Assembly: GCF_044762665.1 (NCBI RefSeq)
Contig: NZ_JBIWES010000002.1
Coordinates: 372,001-436,000 of the forward strand
Length of the DNA: 64,000 nucleotides
Direction of reading: 5' to 3'
From: Peribacillus frigoritolerans_B
Lineage (GTDB): Bacteria > Bacillota > Bacilli > Bacillales > DSM-1321
The notes below the pieces were generated by a model that was not told the DNA's origin, made no database searches, and worked only from the letters and a program-made list of their open reading frames with translations. Position 1 is the stretch's first letter. Every line of letters begins with the position of its first letter. The position numbers were made by a program, and so were the translations under genes. Of the stretch, positions 31,253-39,926 are shown piece after piece.

Positions 31253-32192
31253 TAAAAGTAGGATCATTATATTGGCTGTTGTTGCAGCAGCTTTAACGGC
31301 AGGTTATATCTTTTGGGACCTTGGCCCGAATTGGGATTATGCACTGCCGAGAAGGGTTATAAAAATCATCGCCATCATCGTGGTTGGTTGTGCAATAGCT
31401 TTTTCAACAGTGATTTTCCAGACGGTCACGAATAATAAAATCCTGACACCAAGCATTTTAGGGTTGGACTCCATGTATATGCTGATCCAAACGGGAGTGA
31501 TCTTCATCTTCGGTTCAACGCATATCATGATCATGAATAAAAATCTCAATTTCCTGATTACACTTGCGGCCATGCTTATTTTTGCAAGCCTGCTGTTCAA
31601 GTTCATGTTCAAGAAAAACCGCAATATTTACTTCCTATTGCTGATCGGTATCATCTTCGGAACCTTATTCGGCAGCATGTCTTCATTCATGCAGGTATTG
31701 ATTGACCCGAATGAATTTCAAATCATTCAAAATAAAATGTTCGCCAGCTTCAATAATGTCAATACAGACCTGTTAACGTTAGCTATTATCCTCATGATAG
31801 CAGCAATGATATATTTCATGAGATTTTTGAAGTATTTGGATGTCATGTCCCTTGGGAGGGACCAAGCCATAAACTTGGGTGTGGATTATGATTTTGTCAC
31901 GAAGCGGGTTTTAATCGTCGTGACGGTTTTAATCTCCATTTCGACTGCCCTGATCGGTCCGATCACGTTCCTCGGATTGCTTGTTGCAAATGTGGCTTAT
32001 CAATTCATTAAGTCCTATCAGCATAAACATATCATCCCGGGTGCAATGCTGATCAGTGTGATTGCCTTGGTCGGCGGCCAATTCATTGTAGAGAGGATCT
32101 TTACGTTCTCCACGACCTTAAGTGTCATCATCAACTTTGTCGGCGGTGTCTATTTCATCTATCTTCTATTAAAGGAGAATAAATCATGGTAG
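31245..32192 (+). CDS. yclO: Petrobactin-type iron-siderophore ABC permease YclO
   Basis: This 315-residue FecCD-type permease is the partner of YclN. Landmarks are FSTVIFQTVTNNKILTPSIL near the N-terminus, GTLFGSMSSFMQVLIDPNEF, LGRDQAINLGVDYDF as the coupling loop, and ALIGPITFLGLLVANVAYQF. It starts at ATG 31245 inside the end of yclN and overlaps yclP by 7 bp, so translation of the three genes is coupled. Confidence 0.9.
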   Translation: MNNKSRIIILAVVAAALTAGYIFWDLGPNWDYALPRRVIKIIAIIVVGCAIAFSTVIFQTVTNNKILTPSILGLDSMYMLIQTGVIFIFGSTHIMIMNKNLNFLITLAAMLIFASLLFKFMFKKNRNIYFLLLIGIIFGTLFGSMSSFMQVLIDPNEFQIIQNKMFASFNNVNTDLLTLAIILMIAAMIYFMRFLKYLDVMSLGRDQAINLGVDYDFVTKRVLIVVTVLISISTALIGPITFLGLLVANVAYQFIKSYQHKHIIPGAMLISVIALVGGQFIVERIFTFSTTLSVIINFVGGVYFIYLLLKENKSW

Positions 32193-32944
32193 AAGTGAAA
32201 AATTTATTCAAAAAATATAATAATAAAACGGTTGTCGAGGATGTTTCCATTGAAATAGTGAAAGGGAAAATCACATCCTTCATCGGTCCCAATGGAGCGG
32301 GAAAAAGTACCGTCCTTTCGATGATCAGCCGTCTCATTACCCGGGATTCAGGAGAAGTCCTGATCGAGGGTAAGGATATGGGGAAATTCAATAGCAATGA
32401 ACTTGCGAAAAAGATTGCCATCTTAAAGCAGGCTAACCACATCAATATCCGTTTAACGATTCGTGAACTCGTCGCCTTTGGCCGTTTTCCTTATTCACAA
32501 GGAAAGCTGACTAAAGAGGATTGGAAATACGTCGATGAAGCGATTGAATATATGGAACTTGCTGACATGCAAGATAAGTTTCTTGACCAGCTTAGCGGCG
32601 GCCAGCAACAGCGGGCCTTCATTGCCATGGTTATTGCCCAGAACACGGAGTATGTACTTCTTGATGAACCCCTGAACAATCTTGATATGAAGCATTCCGT
32701 CCAAATCATGAAGGTATTGAGGAGATTGGCTGATGAATTGGGGAAAACGGTCATTATCGTCATTCATGACATTAATTTTGCTTCCTGTTATTCCGACTAT
32801 ATTGTCGCATTGAAGGATGGCAGGGTTGTTCATAATGGACCTACCGAACAAGTCATCAATTCCAATGTATTAAAGGAAATTTATGATATGGATATTGAAA
32901 TCCAAAGTATCAATGACAATAAGATCTGTGTGTACTTCACATAA
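32186..32944 (+). CDS. yclP: Petrobactin-type iron-siderophore ABC transporter ATPase YclP
   Basis: This 252-residue ATPase energises the YclNO permease. It has Walker A GPNGAGKST (residues ~35-43), a Q-loop region, signature LSGGQQQRAF, Walker B YVLLDEPLNNLD and the switch histidine in IVIHDINFA. It is last of the tightly overlapping yclN-O-P genes. The binding protein gene yclQ follows after a 206-bp gap containing a possible structured RNA. Confidence 0.92.
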   Translation: MVEVKNLFKKYNNKTVVEDVSIEIVKGKITSFIGPNGAGKSTVLSMISRLITRDSGEVLIEGKDMGKFNSNELAKKIAILKQANHINIRLTIRELVAFGRFPYSQGKLTKEDWKYVDEAIEYMELADMQDKFLDQLSGGQQQRAFIAMVIAQNTEYVLLDEPLNNLDMKHSVQIMKVLRRLADELGKTVIIVIHDINFASCYSDYIVALKDGRVVHNGPTEQVINSNVLKEIYDMDIEIQSINDNKICVYFT

Positions 32945-32992
32945 GACAATTCCATTTGGTTTTAAATTACTTCAGTATTCGTAACCGTCCAG

Positions 32993-33109
32993 GAATCACC
33001 TACTACGCTCTTAGGCAGTTAAGAGTTGGCGGGCGCCCAAGACTTTAGCCGCCTCCTGTTCATCTGGCAGGGAAAGTGTTGAGATGACACTCTGTGATGG
33101 TGAGGATTC
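32993..33109 (+). ncRNA. Candidate structured RNA element between yclP and yclQ
   Basis: The 117-base region can fold as a closed multi-branch structure. TCACC (32996-33000) pairs with GGTGA (33099-33103), extended by GAA/TTC at the ends. Four internal hairpins follow in order: CTCTTA/TAAGAG (33008-33013, 33020-33025), GGCGG/CCGCC (33028-33032, 33049-33053), CCTG/CAGG (33055-33058, 33068-33071) and AGTGT/ACACT (33075-33079, 33087-33091). It is GC-rich against neighbouring intergenic DNA and ends 42 bases before the yclQ start. I do not recognise it as a known riboswitch, and no terminator follows. It could be a cis-regulatory RNA or an unrelated repeat. Confidence 0.4.
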
Positions 33110-33150
33110 AATATGTAATTTTAAATAAAAAATTTTTCGAGGTGACCATA

Positions 33151-34098
33151 ATGATTAAGAAATTATCCTTACTGCTTTTGGTTGCAATGCTGGCTGTAGT
33201 GGCTGTAGCTTGTGGATCAGATAAGGAAAAAGAAGAATCAAGCGCGAAAAAAGAAAGTGCTAAAAGCGAAGAAATTACGGTTAAGCACCAACTAGGCGAA
33301 ACGAAAGTGAAAACAAACCCTGAAAAAGTCGTTGTATTCGATATGGGTACTCTTGATACTCTTGATAAATTGGGTGTCGAAGTAGCAGCTGTTCCACATG
33401 ATGGTCTTCCAGAATACCTTTCTAAATATGAAGGTACAACTGAAAATGCCGGTGGATTAAAAGAGCCTGACTTCGAAAAAATCAACGAAATTGCTCCTGA
33501 CTTAATCCTTATTTCTGGCCGTCAATCTGAGGCATATAAAGAATTAAGCAAAATTGCCCCTACTGTTTTTGTGGGTGTAGATACAACAAAGTATATGGAA
33601 TCCTTTGAAGAAAACGTAACACTTTTGGGTAAAATCTTCGATAAAAAAGACGAAGCAGCTAAAGAATTGGCAAGTGTAGAAGAAAACATTAATGCTTTGA
33701 AAGAAAAAGCCCCAACTGATAAAACTGGTTTAATCGTTCTTGCCAGCGGCGGAAAAGTAAGTGCTTACGGACCGGATTCAAGATTTGGAATCATCCATGA
33801 TGTATTCGGAGTACCTGCAGTAGATGATAAATTGGAAGTATCGACACATGGTCAAAGTATTTCTTTCGAATACATTGCTGAAAAAAATCCTGACTACCTA
33901 TTCGTTGTAGATAGAGATGCGGTTGCTGGTGATGGAGCTGCAGCGAAAGAAACGATTGAAAATGACATTGTAAAAAATACAAAGGCATTTAAAGAAGGTA
34001 ACATCATTTATCTAGACCCTAACTACTGGTACTTATCAGGCGGCGGTTTAGAGTCTGTTGACGCTATGGTTAAAGAAGTATCAGAAGGAATTAAGTAA
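33151..34098 (+). CDS. yclQ: Petrobactin-type iron-siderophore binding lipoprotein YclQ
   Basis: This 315-residue extracellular lipoprotein has a signal peptide ending VAVAC (Cys21), a charged Glu/Lys linker and a FecB/BtuF-type binding domain. Family features include NPEKVVVFDMGTLDTLDKLG, EPDFEKINEIAPDLILIS, and a C-terminal ALFKEG-like segment reading AFKEGNIIYLDPNYWYLSGG. ATG 33151 is preceded by GAGGTGA; a longer frame from 33094 is less likely. It delivers siderophore to YclNO. Separation from yclP by a long gap suggests separate control of its level, and a terminator follows. Confidence 0.92.
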   Translation: MIKKLSLLLLVAMLAVVAVACGSDKEKEESSAKKESAKSEEITVKHQLGETKVKTNPEKVVVFDMGTLDTLDKLGVEVAAVPHDGLPEYLSKYEGTTENAGGLKEPDFEKINEIAPDLILISGRQSEAYKELSKIAPTVFVGVDTTKYMESFEENVTLLGKIFDKKDEAAKELASVEENINALKEKAPTDKTGLIVLASGGKVSAYGPDSRFGIIHDVFGVPAVDDKLEVSTHGQSISFEYIAEKNPDYLFVVDRDAVAGDGAAAKETIENDIVKNTKAFKEGNIIYLDPNYWYLSGGGLESVDAMVKEVSEGIK

Positions 34099-34115
34099 TA
34101 TAAATATGATTAATG

Positions 34116-34151
34116 AAAATCCTGTCCTCGATCGAGTGGCAGGATTTTTTT
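34116..34151 (+). terminator. Intrinsic terminator after yclQ
   Basis: AAAATCCTG (34116-34124) pairs with CAGGATTTT (34140-34148), the loop contains a further CTCG/CGAG pair, and more Ts follow. It ends the iron-uptake transcript. Confidence 0.85.
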
Positions 34152-35171
34152 ATTTTTATAATAAAGCTGGATGAAACAAATATACTAACAAAGGGGACGG
34201 AAGAACTCCTGCAAAACACAGGTAAGCTTATAATAAGGCGCCCACAATCCAATTAAGGGAATGGGGAAAGGACAAGGTCTATATTCCACCTGTTGCCGCT
34301 GCTATGGCTTATATAGGCTGCAATCGTAGAAATATGGCCCTTCAGCCAAAATGAAAAAATTCAGTTTCTTCCTATTATAAAGTCTTTTTCATCCTTTCCG
34401 GTTCCAGGAGGGATTTTGAAATCGTAATTTATGTTAATTTTGGTAAATTGAATCTTTTATGGATGATAAAAATAATATGATCTTCACTTCAAATTGTAGG
34501 GAAGAATTCGGTTTCATTAATTTTCAGGAAAAATTATTTGAAAAAAGCTGATCAAAAAAGCCGGAGGGGAATGATGTCGATACTACGCGTAATCCATTTG
34601 TTATTTTATGGAATTCAAGTGCGACAGGACGTAATAATGAACGGGTAAAACTTTTACTGGTACGGGGTTTCGAAGTCGGTTGAGAAAAGCATCCATGTAA
34701 CCGGCAATCCATTTTCAACTGTCGAATTATCGGGAAAAAATCCTGGATATATCCATAGCTTTCAATAATTGAAGATTTATATTTTTACATATTTTGTAAT
34801 GCACTGGTTTTTTTATAAAGAGTCGTTTATAATGGTAAAAGCCTGAAGGACGTGAAAATATTTAGTGACTGTCATCTGCAGTCACACCCAAAAATTACGG
34901 TAATATTTATTGGAATAAGACATGGAGTTCCTATATATTTGTTATAGGTGCGCTAAACATTCGAGACGGGCGAAACTCTGTTATTTTTTCGAAGGCTTGT
35001 TCATAGGCTAAAGAAGTGTTCTGGATAGGTTATGGATGTGACAAAAGGTGGTTTTTCACAATCTTGACTATCCAAGTGAAAGAATGCTATTATAAGGTTT
35101 CCGATTTTCCGTCTTTTGTAAGTTTGTAAAAATTTATATAAATAAACCACTAGATTAATAGAGGTGAAAGC
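34152..35171. other. Gene-free kilobase between yclQ and the LTA synthase gene
   Basis: No intact gene is supportable here. A 42-codon plus-strand frame without a start (34226-34354, containing LREWGKDKVYIPPVAAAMAY) may be a remnant; I do not recognise it. A hairpin GTGACTG/CAGTCAC (34865-34871, 34879-34885) has no U-tract. The last ~150 bp should hold the promoter of the LTA synthase gene. Confidence 0.45.
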
Positions 35172-37139
35172 ATGAATAATTTTCTTAAAAAAAGCCGGCA
35201 TTTATTTGCAGATAACATACTAGGCTTTTTCTTTATTGCGGTAGTCTTGTTTTGGATAAAAACTTATATTGGATATCGAATTGAATTTAACTTAGGTCTT
35301 GAAAATGGCCTGCAACAGTTCTTACTGTTCATAAATCCGATTAGTTCAGCCATTTTATTCTTTGCCTTGGCACTATTGGCTAGAGGCAAAAAATCGTTTA
35401 AATGGATCATCAGGTTGAACCTATTGATGTCCTTATGGTTATTCTTCAATATTGTATACTACCGGTCATTTACCGATTTCATTACATTGCCAACCTTGAC
35501 GCAAGTGCAAAATGCCGGGGATTTGGGACCGAGTATTTTAGAATTATTTAAAGGCCATGATGTATTTTATTTCCTTGATACGGTTCTTTTGATCGTGTTG
35601 TACAGATTCAAAGACTTTAAAGTGGAAGACTTCAAAGTCAAACGCCGTACAGTTGGAATGGTCTACCTAGCGGGACTAGCAATTTTCGCCATCAATTTGG
35701 GACTTGCTGAAAAGGATCGCCCGCAATTATTATCAAGAACATTCGACCGGAACTATATCGTCAAATACTTGGGAATGTTCAACTATACGGTTTATGATGC
35801 CGTTCAGAATACTAAAACATACGCTCAGCGTGCGACTGCAAACAGCACGGATATCGCCGAAGTCGTCAACTATACGAAGGCAACAAGCGCTGAACCGAAT
35901 CCTAAGTATTTTGGTGCAGCCAAAGGCAAGAATGTCATTTACCTGCATTTGGAATCGATGCAGAATTTCCTTATCGATTATAAGTTGAATGGGGAAGAAG
36001 TAACTCCATTTTTGAACTCACTTGCAGCAGATAAGTCAGATTTCATGCACTTTGATAATTTCTTCCATCAAGTAGGCCAAGGTAAAACAGCGGATGCCGA
36101 ATTCATGCTTGAAAATTCCCTGTTCGGTTTACCACAGGGGGCAGCATTCACAAACCGTTCCCAAAATACGTATCAAGCAGCACCAGCTATTTTAGGACAA
36201 CAAGGATACACATCTGCTGTGTTCCATGGTAATTACAAATCTTTCTGGAACCGGGATAATATGTATAAGTCTCTTGGTTTTAATCAGTTCTTCGATGCAA
36301 ACCATTATAATATGGAAAATAAAGAGGAAGTACTAAGTTATGGATTGATGGATAAGCCTTTCTTTAAGGAATCGATTCCGATGTTAGAAACGCTTAAACA
36401 GCCTTTCTATACCAAATTCATAACGGTATCCCATCATTTCCCATATTCAATGGACCAGGAAAAAGCAACAATCGGTAAGCATACGACAGGCGATGCTTCC
36501 GTTGATAGTTACTTCCAAACTGCACGCTATGCCGATGAGGCGCTTAAAGAGTTTTTCGATTATCTGAAGGAATCCGGTCTATATGATAACTCGGTAATCG
36601 TTATGTATGGTGATCACTATGGTATTTCCGAAAACCATAAAGAAGCCATGTCAAAAGTTCTTGGCAAGGATGTTGGCGCATTTGAGAATGCCCAATTGCA
36701 ACGTGTACCATTATTGATTCATGTTCCAGGTGTTGAAGGCGGGGAAATGCACCAATACGGAGGACAGATTGACCTTCTCCCGACTTTATTGCATCTGTTA
36801 GGAATTGAATCTAAAGATTATGTACAATTCGGTTCCGATTTATTGTCAAAAGATCATAGTGAAGTGGTACCTTTCAGGAATGGTGATTTTGTAACACCGG
36901 ATGTCACTTCCATTAAAGGGAAATACTACGATACTAAAACAGGAGAATTGGTCGAGGAAAATGATGACATCCTCAATTATAAAACGAGAGCTGAAACGAT
37001 GCTCAATTTATCCGACCAAGTAGTGAACGGCGACTTACTCCGTTTCTATACTCCAAATGGCTTTAAACCGATTGATCCTTCTGATTATGATTACACATAT
37101 GATGAAGAAGGTTCTGAGGAAGATAAGACCGATAAATAA
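35172..37139 (+). CDS. Lipoteichoic acid synthase family protein
   Basis: This 655-residue protein has five N-terminal membrane helices (to about residue 185) and an extracellular sulfatase-fold domain (~250-600). The catalytic threonine is T306 in GQGKTADAEFMLENS. Metal and substrate residues appear in YLHLESMQNF, FWNRDNMY and MYGDHYGISENH. It transfers glycerol phosphate from phosphatidylglycerol to grow lipoteichoic acid. B. subtilis has four paralogues (LtaS, YfnI, YqgS, YvgJ); the N-terminus resembles LtaS/YfnI, and I cannot choose between them. The C-terminus is acidic. A strong bidirectional terminator follows. Confidence 0.92.
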   Translation: MNNFLKKSRHLFADNILGFFFIAVVLFWIKTYIGYRIEFNLGLENGLQQFLLFINPISSAILFFALALLARGKKSFKWIIRLNLLMSLWLFFNIVYYRSFTDFITLPTLTQVQNAGDLGPSILELFKGHDVFYFLDTVLLIVLYRFKDFKVEDFKVKRRTVGMVYLAGLAIFAINLGLAEKDRPQLLSRTFDRNYIVKYLGMFNYTVYDAVQNTKTYAQRATANSTDIAEVVNYTKATSAEPNPKYFGAAKGKNVIYLHLESMQNFLIDYKLNGEEVTPFLNSLAADKSDFMHFDNFFHQVGQGKTADAEFMLENSLFGLPQGAAFTNRSQNTYQAAPAILGQQGYTSAVFHGNYKSFWNRDNMYKSLGFNQFFDANHYNMENKEEVLSYGLMDKPFFKESIPMLETLKQPFYTKFITVSHHFPYSMDQEKATIGKHTTGDASVDSYFQTARYADEALKEFFDYLKESGLYDNSVIVMYGDHYGISENHKEAMSKVLGKDVGAFENAQLQRVPLLIHVPGVEGGEMHQYGGQIDLLPTLLHLLGIESKDYVQFGSDLLSKDHSEVVPFRNGDFVTPDVTSIKGKYYDTKTGELVEENDDILNYKTRAETMLNLSDQVVNGDLLRFYTPNGFKPIDPSDYDYTYDEEGSEEDKTDK

Positions 37140-37151
37140 GGCTAATGAAAG

Positions 37152-37187
37152 AACAGGCAGGAAGCCATCGCTTCCTGCCTGTTTTTT
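37152..37187. terminator. Bidirectional terminator between LTA synthase and RraA genes
   Basis: AACAGGCAGGAAG (37152-37164) and CTTCCTGCCTGTT (37171-37183) are perfect complements around a short loop, with Ts on the plus side and Ts on the minus side. It separates two convergent genes. Confidence 0.9.
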
Positions 37188-37194
37188 ATATGTG

Positions 37195-37815
37195 TCATCC
37201 TTTATTGGTCATCATGGCAATATACTTTCTGATTTCATCAGGCTTCCCTGTATATTTTTCAGCACGTTGTTCGTCTTTCAGGATTTTATCCTTTGCTTTG
37301 ACCAGGATTTCTTCACCCTTGGCTTGCGGCACGGCCACGACTCCATCTATGTCCCCTATGATGATGTCCCCTGGAAATACGGTGACACCTCCACAGGAAA
37401 TGGGCACATTGGTTTCGCCTACACCTGCCTTGCCGCTAGCGGCAATAGCAGTCCCTTTGCTGAACACAGGAAAATTCAATTCTTTAATGGCTTCAAGATC
37501 GCGAATGACCCCATCGACTACGAGGCCGCCAATTTCCATGGTCTGCATCATGCCGACAACAAAGTCTCCTGCTATAGCCCGGTATGTATCCCCCTTGCAG
37601 TCAACGACTATTATATCCCCAGGCTTGGCTTCGCCGATTGCTTTTAACACGGCTGAATTATCACCGACGGGAATCCGTACGGTCAAAGCTCGTCCGGCCA
37701 TACGAAATTCTTCCTTTAAGGGTTTTATTGCCGAATCCAGATTGCTCAAACCTTCCATTGCATCTGAAATCGCCGTGGTGGGCAAATTCCTGAACTGTGG
37801 AATAAGATTATCCAT
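37195..37815 (-). CDS. RraA family protein (aldolase/decarboxylase-like)
   Basis: This 206-residue cytoplasmic protein has the RraA fold signatures: TTAISDAMEG near the N-terminus, GDIIVVDCKGD, AIAGDFVVGMMQTMEIGGLVVDG and the substrate/metal loop DGVIRDLEAI, then GDIIIGDIDGVVAVP. Members of this family include HMG/CHA aldolases and oxaloacetate decarboxylases, as well as E. coli RraA that inhibits RNase E. The G-x20-R-D motif of the catalytic aldolases is present, so an enzymatic role is more likely than RNase E control. The gene is monocistronic. Confidence 0.85.
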   Translation of the reverse strand: MDNLIPQFRNLPTTAISDAMEGLSNLDSAIKPLKEEFRMAGRALTVRIPVGDNSAVLKAIGEAKPGDIIVVDCKGDTYRAIAGDFVVGMMQTMEIGGLVVDGVIRDLEAIKELNFPVFSKGTAIAASGKAGVGETNVPISCGGVTVFPGDIIIGDIDGVVAVPQAKGEEILVKAKDKILKDEQRAEKYTGKPDEIRKYIAMMTNKG

Positions 37816-38184
37816 GACTATGATTCCTCCTTAAGAGTTAATGAATATAGCCTAATTATACACAAATTTTGTAATTTTCTAATAGTTTCCCGTTTGATAA
37901 AATGGTAAATGTAGTGTAATCAATATCTGAAGGGGGAGGGAAGTTCAGTGTCACAAGGGGGTTCAAATCAAATTCCGTTTTAATCAATCGATTGATTAAA
38001 CTTTATAGATCTTCGTTATGAAGAGGTTGAAATACCTGCATAGGAGCAGTCCTAGCAAAATTAATGGTAGGGTCTCCATGGCAGTTTGATGTTGCATATC
38101 TTTGGTGTTTTCCTGATCTGGATGGGGATGCCAGCGAAGAAATCCATATTACTCAGCCAGTGTGCGGGAGGTCAATAACGATCT
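37816..38184. other. Intergenic region with a 22-bp perfect palindrome and a 10-codon ORF
   Basis: A promoter-like TTGATA and TAATCA pair (17-bp spacing, near 37893-37921) leads to AGGGGGAGGG (37931-37940) and a GTG-started frame of 10 codons (37948-37983, MSQGGSNQIPF). That frame ends inside a perfect 22-bp palindrome at 37979-38000 (half-site TTTAATCAATC). The remaining sequence to the minus-strand small membrane gene contains no credible gene. Confidence 0.4.
37979..38000. promoter_or_regulatory. 22-bp perfect palindrome, probable repressor operator
   Basis: The half-site TTTAATCAATC is followed immediately by its exact reverse complement GATTGATTAAA, with no spacer. Perfect 22-bp symmetry of this kind is typical of TetR or MarR family operators. 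It has no U-tract, and no intact gene starts downstream on the plus strand, so what it now controls is unclear. Confidence 0.5.
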
Positions 38185-38364
38185 TCAAAGCAGGAGCAGA
38201 ATCAAGACGGATGTTGCCAATGTAAGCCAAAGGGGGCTGAAAACTTCTGGATGAATGATTAAAAAAATGATTCCTGCAATAGTGGCAGCCTGCTGTATGG
38301 TCATATGTCTAATGAAGTGGATTCCAGCTTTAAAACAGGCTTTAAGCAGAGGCATTTGATTCAT
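38185..38364 (-). CDS. Small membrane protein of unknown function
   Basis: This 59-residue frame begins at ATG 38364, seven bases from a strong GGAGGA (38376-38371); the in-frame ATG 38370 is too close. After a basic N-terminus (LLKACFKAGIHFIRH) come two hydrophobic segments, AATIAGIIFLIIH and LWLTLATSVLILLLL, suggesting a two-pass membrane peptide. I do not recognise the family. It is divergent from the YtxG-like gene. Confidence 0.5.
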   Translation of the reverse strand: MNQMPLLKACFKAGIHFIRHMTIQQAATIAGIIFLIIHPEVFSPLWLTLATSVLILLLL

Positions 38365-38482
38365 TTTCATTCCTCCTTTTACTTTCAATAATATGACCAG
38401 GCATAAAAGAAAATACATGGGGATTCGTTTTCTGCTCAATTATTACGGGTATAGTAAAGGTAAAATAAAAGGAGGAATCTAG

Positions 38483-38812
38483 GTGGTCATTGTATATATT
38501 AGTCTTGCCCTCTTTATCGGATCGATTATTTATTTAGCGTTTTTTGCTTTTAAAACATTTAAGGATTCCAAACCGACAATTGAAAATGTGACTGAAACCG
38601 TTACACGCCTCCAGGCAAAAACGGACCAGATTAAATCGGAAACGGACCAACTCGCCATGACACAGCAAGAAATCACTGATGATGTTCAGTATAAAAAAGA
38701 GGCCGTACAATATACGGTTGAGGCGGCTAAAGAAATACCTGAACCCTTTAAAAATATTTGGTTTACAATAAAAGGTGACAAGTGGAAGCATAGAAACAGA
38801 AGCGATGCATAA
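38483..38812 (+). CDS. DUF948 family membrane protein (YtxG-like)
   Basis: This 109-residue protein has one N-terminal membrane helix (~3-24), then a long amphipathic coiled-coil segment with heptad spacing (VTETVTRLQAKTDQIKSETD) and a basic C-terminus. That is the structure of DUF948 proteins, including the B. subtilis general-stress protein YtxG. The function is not established. GTG 38483 follows GGAGG (38471-38475). The promoter of the guanidine riboswitch begins 5 bp after its stop. Confidence 0.72.
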   Translation: MVIVYISLALFIGSIIYLAFFAFKTFKDSKPTIENVTETVTRLQAKTDQIKSETDQLAMTQQEITDDVQYKKEAVQYTVEAAKEIPEPFKNIWFTIKGDKWKHRNRSDA

Positions 38813-38816
38813 CTGT

Positions 38817-38846
38817 TTGACCGATCTGAAATGAACATGATATAGT
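38817..38846 (+). promoter_or_regulatory. Promoter of the guanidine riboswitch-gdx transcript
   Basis: TTGACC (38817-38822) and TATAGT (38841-38846) are spaced by 18 bp. Transcription would start near 38853, a few bases before the riboswitch aptamer. Confidence 0.65.
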
Positions 38847-38857
38847 ATGGAAATAAT

Positions 38858-38950
38858 ATGTTTCTAGGGTTCCTCGGTTGAACGTTACCGGAATGGTCCA
38901 AGAGAAACGCGCAGGAATCTGCGTACACGGAGGGAAAAAAGCCCGGGAGG
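38858..38950 (+). ncRNA. Guanidine-I riboswitch (ykkC class)
   Basis: The sequence contains the conserved ykkC/guanidine-I elements in order: CTAGGGTTCC (38864-38873), TGGTCCAAGAGAAAC (38894-38908), ACACGGAGGG (38925-38934) and AAAAGCCCGGGAGG at the 3' end. The last element overlaps the 5' arm of a terminator (38940-38978). Guanidinium binding would therefore hold the aptamer and prevent termination, turning on the exporter gene that follows. The downstream gene being Gdx independently supports the assignment. Confidence 0.93.
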
Positions 38951-38978
38951 TTATGATTTATGACCTCCCGGGCTTTTT
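38940..38978 (+). terminator. Riboswitch-controlled terminator upstream of gdx
   Basis: AGCCCGGGAGGT (38940-38951) and ACCTCCCGGGCT (38963-38974) are perfect 12-bp arms with a run of Ts. The 5' arm is shared with the 3' end of the guanidine-I aptamer. Confidence 0.92.
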
Positions 38979-38998
38979 CTGTAATTGGAGGGGAAAAG

Positions 38999-39319
38999 AT
39001 GGCTTGGATTCATTTGGTGATTGCAGGATTATTTGAAGTGGTATGGGCGACAAGTTTAAAGTATACCGAGGGTTTTACGAAATTATTACCTTCTGTCATA
39101 ACGATCGCTGGCATGGTTATTAGTTTTTATTTTTTGTCCTCGGCGATAAAAACCCTGCCAATGGGAACAGCGTATGCAATTTGGACCGGAATAGGGGCTC
39201 TTGGGGCTGTTCTGGTAGGCATCATCGTATTTAACGAGCCTAAGGATGCGATGCGATTGGTATTCGTCGGTTTTATTTTGGTTGGAATTATCGGCTTGAA
39301 GGTCACTTCTTCTGAATAA
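38999..39319 (+). CDS. gdx: Guanidinium exporter Gdx (SMR family, formerly SugE)
   Basis: This 106-residue protein has four membrane helices and the essential glutamate E13 in GLFEVVWATSLKYT, followed by FLSSAIKTLPMGTAYAIWTG, the Gdx subtype signature of the small multidrug resistance family. It exports guanidinium in exchange for protons as a dual-topology homodimer. ATG 38999 follows GGAGGGG. The guanidine-I riboswitch and terminator upstream match this substrate. An earlier in-frame start at 38960 would lie inside the terminator. Confidence 0.94.
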   Translation: MAWIHLVIAGLFEVVWATSLKYTEGFTKLLPSVITIAGMVISFYFLSSAIKTLPMGTAYAIWTGIGALGAVLVGIIVFNEPKDAMRLVFVGFILVGIIGLKVTSSE

Positions 39320-39373
39320 TCTACCCACTCCTCGCAAATAGTAATGTTAAATGATTTTTGAGGAGTGAAGAAT

Positions 39374-39898
39374 ATGAACTATAAAGCGATAGTATCAAGT
39401 GTGATGTTGGCTTTAGTGATTACAGGTTGTGCAACTAATGATAACGAAGGTGCCAATGAAAATCTTGGCCTGAATCGTACAAATCAGGATAATTTAGATA
39501 ATCCGATGAATGTAAATGACACAAGGCAAAATGTTAATAATGTTAATAATGATAATGGCATAAACGGTATGAAGGTCTCCGAGGATATCTCAAATCGAGT
39601 TGAAACCTTGAAGGAAGTTAGTAACGCAAATGTCATCGTGACTGAAAATAATGCCTATGTAGGGGCAGTATTAAAAGACGGCGGGGAAAAGGATATCTCG
39701 AATGACCTTAAAGAAAGGGTTGCTGATACAGTAAGGGAAGCCGATCCATCTGTAGACCAAGTTTATGTATCGGCAAATCCGGACTTTGTTCAAAGAATGG
39801 AAGGGTATGCGAATGATATCGAGAATGGAAAACCCGTTGAAGGATTTGCTGAAGAGTTCCGTGAACTTGTAACACGGATTTTTCCAAGTCCGAGGTAA
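39374..39898 (+). CDS. YhcN/YlaJ family sporulation lipoprotein
   Basis: This 174-residue lipoprotein has a signal peptide ending VITGC (Cys19), an Asn-rich low-complexity linker (with NVNDTRQNVNNVNNDNG) and a C-terminal YhcN/YlaJ domain. Landmarks are RVETLKEVSNANVIVTENN, YVGAVL and VYVSANPDFVQRMEGYANDI. Family members are made in the forespore under SigG and lie in the spore inner membrane, affecting germination or outgrowth. ATG 39374 follows GAGGAGTG. The next operon encodes a germinant receptor, but a terminator separates them. Confidence 0.87.
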   Translation: MNYKAIVSSVMLALVITGCATNDNEGANENLGLNRTNQDNLDNPMNVNDTRQNVNNVNNDNGINGMKVSEDISNRVETLKEVSNANVIVTENNAYVGAVLKDGGEKDISNDLKERVADTVREADPSVDQVYVSANPDFVQRMEGYANDIENGKPVEGFAEEFRELVTRIFPSPR

Positions 39899-39926
39899 TT
39901 GGTAATCATCAAAGAATTAAGATGTA

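Noticed and set aside
34226..34354. 42-codon frame with LREWGKDKVYIPP
   Set aside because: No start codon or ribosome-binding site and no family I can name; mentioned only as a possible remnant in the intergenic entry.
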